A stretch of DNA of 64,000 nucleotides, from assembly GCA_965153355.1 (NCBI GenBank), contig OZ231127.1, positions 24,862,001-24,926,000 of the forward strand. Direction: 5' to 3'. How positions within the stretch are numbered: the stretch's first letter is position 1; each line of letters starts with the position of its first letter. The stretch comes from Flaccisagitta enflata (lineage: Eukaryota; Chaetognatha; Sagittoidea; Aphragmophora). The translations under genes were made by a program, and so were the position numbers. Shown here in pieces: positions 58,687-64,000 of the stretch. Below the pieces are notes generated by a model. The model was not told where the DNA came from. It did not search any database and was given only the letters and a program-made list of their open reading frames with translations.

Positions 58687-59262
58687 AACATGTTCTCTCT
58701 CTAATCATCAGAAAGTAATCATCGAAAAAAAACTGTCTGACAATTGACATACAAAGAACAGCATACTGATTTTCTGATGTGATGGTGACATGACAAATCA
58801 TTCCCTGCATCTTGTTTGAACCTATTTGGAAAAGTAGTACTCTGAAATTCTCCTAAGTGCATAACCAATTAAGCCTGTTCCGTAAATCATTAAAAAGATT
58901 GCGGATGGTAAGTTACAGATCAAACAAGTAACTCGGGGTTACAATATCGTTGTGGGTGGGCAGAGCATACAACACCCCATCATTCTTCTTGTATTGCTGA
59001 AACACGGCTTATAAAGCATTTATCATCTTCTTGATGTTGATAATTTTTGTATTTCTCATGTGTAAAGTAGAGAAACCTTATTGCTCCAACAGTATCAACA
59101 TTTCTTTTCAGAGATGAACTCTCTGAACCCATTACATTTGTGAATTTTCCTCGTTATTCTTATGATGTACATATGTTGAATAAATGGCATTTGGTAATCG
59201 ACAAGTGCAACTGTGCCGTCTGTAGTTACTTTCAACTTTTGCTTCTAGGAGTTTATGGAAGA

Positions 59263-59267
<5 letters not shown>
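58687..59267. other. SLC28 3' region
   Basis: Probable 3' untranslated and downstream sequence. AATAAA at 59179-59184 is the first good poly(A) word I noticed after the stop. No other gene seen. Confidence 0.45.

Positions 59268-59341
<74 letters not shown>
59268..59341. repeat. (GA)n microsatellite
   Basis: Pure AG array downstream of SLC28. Confidence 0.95.
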
Positions 59342-59344
<3 letters not shown>

Positions 59345-59411
59345 AGACAGAAAGATACAGACTGACAATCGGACTGACATACAGATGGACGGAAATAAGG
59401 ACAGATAAGAG

Positions 59412-59592
59412 TACAGTTGAACCCCGCTCCAACGGACCCGCTTTTAACGGACTTCCGCCTATAACAGATACTAATTTTTTGTCCCTTTAACCCATTTTCT
59501 GTTATTTTCTATATGGGCTACAACAGAGTTCCGCTCAAAACAGATAAACTTTGTTGATCCCCTAAAATCTGTTAGAGCGGGATTTAACTGTA
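59412..59592. mobile_element. MITE family D, copy 3
   Basis: 181 bp. It begins TACAGTTGAACCCCGCTCCA and ends AGCGGGATTTAACTGTA, with TA at both ends. Confidence 0.85.
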
Positions 59593-60540
59593 CCCAAGTA
59601 GAGTCATGCAGGGAAGCCAGAAGAGCAAACGGATTTGCAAAGAAATATACAAAACGACGGTTGTCTACCAGGCAGACATGTAGACAAAAAAGTGAGTCAG
59701 CTAAAGAAGGACAACCAAAAAAGAAATGGAGGAAACAAAAAACGCCATCTTAAGCCAAGAAAAAAAAAAAGGAAACCCTAGCAAAAATACACACGCAAAA
59801 GCAAAGGGGCAAAAAGATCTTTTGGTAGATAGATGCAAATGGATGGGAGTGAAATGCTGCCTTAAGAGGTCGCCAGAGGTCATGTGACCATGAGGGGGTC
59901 ACATGACCGCGCCTTAAGTCAACCGCGTCCCGGCAAATGTTAACTACAGCTCGACTGCCCCTCCCCCACCCCCCAAAGAAAAGTTGACGGGGGACCTTGT
60001 TATATTCGTTGTGTGCCCATAAAAGAAATCGTTGGGATCTGTAGTGATGAACTCTTTGGAGTTGTGACGTCAAAAACGTGTCGGTCGTCTCATGTCTACC
60101 AAACCTTAAACCCGGGATTTGTTTTATTTTGATGGATAGGAGGGGGGTGGGGCTGGAAGAGGGGCTTATGATTATGAAATGATACTTCCCATTCTTTTCT
60201 CCCTATCTTGACTCATTTTCATCTCACTCAAATTCAAACAAGACTTTGAATGCTCAGGCTTCTTGCGGGGATTATCAACTCTGACAGAAACCCCTCTCAC
60301 TCTCAGTTAATAAACAAGATTCTGTCCATTCATCGTTTCTACTTCTTTTATGTGGCAGAAGATGTCATGCACGTCACCTCGATCATCCCCAAGTCTTCAT
60401 GTTTTTGCTCTGGAATTGAATCAAGACCGAATACGTGATAGTCTTGGTCGCGTATAAATGGGCAGGAACAGTGTGGTCAAAGTAAGGACATAAAAATGTA
60501 GAAAGACCACGAGGCCGCTAATAAGCAAGACTCGCATCAT

Positions 60541-60544
<4 letters not shown>
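59593..60544. other. No gene recognised
   Basis: Unique-looking sequence with a few G or C runs (59957-59975, 60139-60165). I found no exon series. Confidence 0.5.
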
Positions 60545-60610
<66 letters not shown>

Positions 60611-60612
60611 TA
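60545..60612. repeat. (GA)n microsatellite
   Basis: Pure AG array with a short (GACA)n tail. Confidence 0.95.
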
Positions 60613-60699
60613 CAGACAGACAGACAGACAGACAGACTGACTGAGAGAGTAGGATTACATTGATGACGAGGAAATTCTAGAGAGGAAAAATTTAAAAAA

Positions 60700-60977
60700 A
60701 GAAAGAAAAAAGAAATAAAAGAATAAGAACTGAGAAGAATGTTGAAGACGCGGTGGAAGAAATCTTGGGCTGGATTACGAGTAAGTCTGGTTCTGACATT
60801 TTGCTTCGTTAAGACAATTATGATCCTCTGAGTTTGTGCCTTCTTGGACATGGAATACCAACGGGCAGACAAGATGCACTTTGCTACAAAGTCCAGCCAT
60901 CTGGCGCATTCAACAGCGAAAATTTGGGAAACTACAAGCTGTCCAGCGTACCAACCATGGTCACAATTTTGAGGCAT
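60700..60977 (-). other. Possible odorant-receptor-like (7tm_6) C-terminal exon
   Basis: A leftward frame opens after a TTTTTCTTCTTAG acceptor at about 60990 and contains ARWYSMSKKAQTQRIIIVL, then a DFFHRVFNILLSSYSF ending. The spacing W-Y-x-M ... I-I-I ... F-x-x-x-F ... S-Y-S-F is typical of the C terminus of insect odorant receptors (family knowledge). The frame does not stop after SYSF but runs toward the (GA)n array, and no further exons were found upstream. It could be a decayed exon or chance similarity. Confidence 0.25.
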
Positions 60978-60990
60978 TGTTCGACTGGCT

Positions 60991-61940
60991 AAGAAGAAAA
61001 ATTATAGATAGGTGAGAATCATGTTCAAATGCACGTTCCCATAAAATTAACCACCAGTAGAGATCTGCCTTTTGCAGCATAAACCTTTTGAAAATATCTG
61101 GATTTGCGTTCTGCCGGACTATGGTTACGTTGTCAAAAAGTTATGAGGTCTTAGCGCCATTGGTTCTGACCCATTGGTTCTTTTTCATAGCTTAAGCATT
61201 GTTGTCCAGTCCCAGTGACGTAAAGATTTACTTAACATCTTTTGAAATCGAAATGATGGTTTCAATTTCATTGGTGCATCTCATACTTTCCGTAACCAAC
61301 TTTGTGGCTAATTGTCACACTCGCGTAGTTTCGGATTCATTGAAATTAATGTGGAAGACGTGGTCTTGTATAGCCTGGAAGCCGCGCGACCAGAATATCG
61401 CAAAAGCATGGAGAATATCGCGCTGTCAAAAAATCAGAGAGAGGGTCAAACCAGACTTGGCTCCGGCCTTTCCTCTTCTGACACGAGAAATGCCGGATTA
61501 TTTTTTTTTGTGGTGGCCAACAAAACTGAAGCAACATAAAAGAAAATGACTACAACCATAATGCCAACAAAACTGAAGCAACATAAAGAAAATGACTACA
61601 ACCATAAGGCCTCCTCAAGCAGTAAACGCTAAACACGGACGCGGACATCTGTGTTGGCAACTCTCTTTGTAAGACAAATAAATGAAACATGTGTCCACTG
61701 TGAAGGGATACTGCATAATGCATTATGTTTCTTCATTATAATTCTGGTGTTTGTTAGTTTAGCCATTGACACATTGATTTACTTTGAAAAAATATAGTAG
61801 AGGAAAGAAAGGGAATCAACAGTTTTAAAAGTTTCGGAAGTTGACATCCCTTCGAGGCCGAGAGAGGCAAGGGTAATAGTCCACTGCAGACTTTTGCGCT
61901 GGCTTATGCTTCTTACCCGAGATCCCATGAAAATTGATTG

Positions 61941-61946
<6 letters not shown>
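60991..61946. other. No gene recognised
   Basis: Several short frames, none with a domain I know. A 40-nt direct repeat (CAACAAAACTGAAGCAACAT plus AAGAAAATGACTACAACCAT) occurs at about 61518 and 61563. Confidence 0.5.

Positions 61947-62034
<88 letters not shown>
61947..62034. repeat. (GA)n microsatellite
   Basis: Pure AG array. Confidence 0.95.
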
Positions 62035-62035
<1 letters not shown>

Positions 62036-62324
62036 ATTTGTGAGTGTTTTGTCCGATGGTTTCCATGGCATTCTGCGGCTTGATTTTTTTTGTAAACACA
62101 GCTCCCCATAAGTTTTTAAGAAAACTATGACTAGAAAAGTCTACCGAAGAAAAGAAGGAAAAAGAGCGCAAAAAAAAGCTTACCGAAAGAACCGTCAAAA
62201 ATTATTTTCCATCTATTCTTCCATCTGAAAATTTAAAAAGCGCTCAACTTTAATATTTAATAATGAATGTAGGGTAACACCCCAATTCTAAGCTATTGCA
62301 ATTGCAGTGAAACGATCTCTTGCT

Positions 62325-62362
<38 letters not shown>

Positions 62363-62496
62363 GCGGATGGAATGTATAGAATCAATAACGGAAAGAGGGG
62401 AAGTCATAGCAAAAGGGAAAAAGAGCGAGAGAGAATGATAAAAACAGAAAGAAAGAAAGGAAGAAAGATAGAAAGGAATCGAGAAACGAAACAAGG
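62035..62496. other. No gene recognised; short (GA)n at 62329-62357
   Basis: AT-rich sequence with a further AG run and a purine-rich patch (62440-62480). No exon signal. Confidence 0.5.
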
Positions 62497-62632
62497 CCGG
62501 ATACACGGCAATACAGTCGCGGACGGTTGGGCAGGAGCAGTAGTGCGAAAACCGCTCGGAATTTAGAAACGTTACGGGACGGACCGACCCTCCGACACGG
62601 CAAGGTGTAGAGTCGCGTGTCCGCGACTAAAA
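62497..62632 (-). repeat. Interspersed repeat family B copy, inverted
   Basis: It begins AACAAGGCCGGATACACGGC and ends GTCGCGTGTCCGCGACTAAAAA-like sequence. The inverse matches 18098-18215 and 22047-22235. Confidence 0.65.
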
Positions 62633-62699
62633 AGAAATGAATGGAAAAAAGTGTGAAAAAGTAAGAAACAGAAAAGAAAGAAACAAAGAGAGAAACAAA

Positions 62700-63610
<911 letters not shown>

Positions 63611-64000
63611 GAAACAGAGAAACAGAGAAACAGAGAAACAGAAAAACAGAGAAACAGAGAAACAAAGAATAGGAGAACAGAGATGAAAAAAGAAATAGAA
63701 AAAAAGAGAAGGGAAACAGGGAGAAAGAAAAGAAGAATGGTGAAAGTAAAGCTTCTAAGAGAACGAACGAAAGAAGAAAAGAATGATGCGGCGTAAGCAG
63801 AAAAAAAATCATCGGTATAAAATAGTTCCTTCCTTTAAAGGCAGCGGCCCACTAGGGTTTCCAAATGTGTTTCTACGGCTCAGCTCTCTCCTTTAACTTT
63901 TCGAACTTTCTGTCGTCCGATGACACAATGAAAGAAAGGAAAAAAAATGCAACGTTTCAAATCGTTTTTTCATGGACTAATGCGTCAGTGTAGTGATTCA
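63611..64000. other. Purine-rich tail, no gene
   Basis: (ACAGAGAA)n-like units at 63600-63665, then A/G-rich sequence. The last 150 nt contain GCAGCGGCCCACTAGGG near 63841, which resembles the outer end of family C elements, and the window ends before a partner end could be seen. Confidence 0.45.

Overview
The window is nuclear DNA of an animal. Genes are split by GT-AG introns, about a tenth of the sequence is microsatellite ((GA)n, (CT)n, (CA)n, (GAAA)n, (ATTC)n, (CCTT)n), and several foldback or MITE-like repeats recur. The exact lineage cannot be fixed. The gene set fits an invertebrate bilaterian. A weak odorant-receptor-like exon near 60.8 kb would point to an insect if it is real.

There are two clear host genes, both on the + strand. 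At 6.2-17.4 kb lies an EF-hand rhomboid protease of the RHBDL/Rho-4 type. Its three-exon EF-hand module is tandemly duplicated, and its large intron carries a helicase-like gene (10.1-13.95 kb) of unknown family. At about 23.9-58.7 kb lies a concentrative nucleoside transporter (SLC28/CNT), with 14 well supported exons and two possible 5' exons.

The main find is inside one SLC28 intron: an apparently complete Polinton/Maverick element of 25,837 bp (27967-53803). It has near-perfect terminal inverted repeats and a perfect 6-bp target duplication, TACACT (27961-27966 and 53804-53809). The left, rightward-transcribed half encodes packaging ATPase, two conserved small proteins, retrovirus-like integrase, penton/minor capsid, a basic virion-like protein, double-jelly-roll major capsid, adenain-like protease, a second basic protein, a RING protein and a 519-residue unknown. 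The right half encodes, mostly leftward, a basic nuclear-type protein, a type I membrane protein, protein-primed-type DNA polymerase B (about 1,552 residues), a 434-residue unknown, a rightward mucin-like membrane protein, and a 262-residue unknown near the right end.

Unusually for a Polinton, its genes are full of short spliceosomal introns. I count 35 with consistent phases, and every predicted splice restores family motifs and an open frame. Nine genes from 28.09 to 36.36 kb are packed with gaps of -4 to about 35 nt, like a viral or bacterial operon, yet four of them need splicing. The whole looks like a recently inserted, largely intact virus-like element adapted to nuclear RNA processing, with membrane and ubiquitin-ligase-like cargo not in the usual Polinton core set.

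Flanks and intergenic stretches (1-6 kb, 17.4-23.8 kb, 58.7-64 kb) hold microsatellites, minisatellites, palindromic foldback elements and short interspersed repeats, with no convincing host genes. No rRNA, tRNA or CRISPR was recognised.
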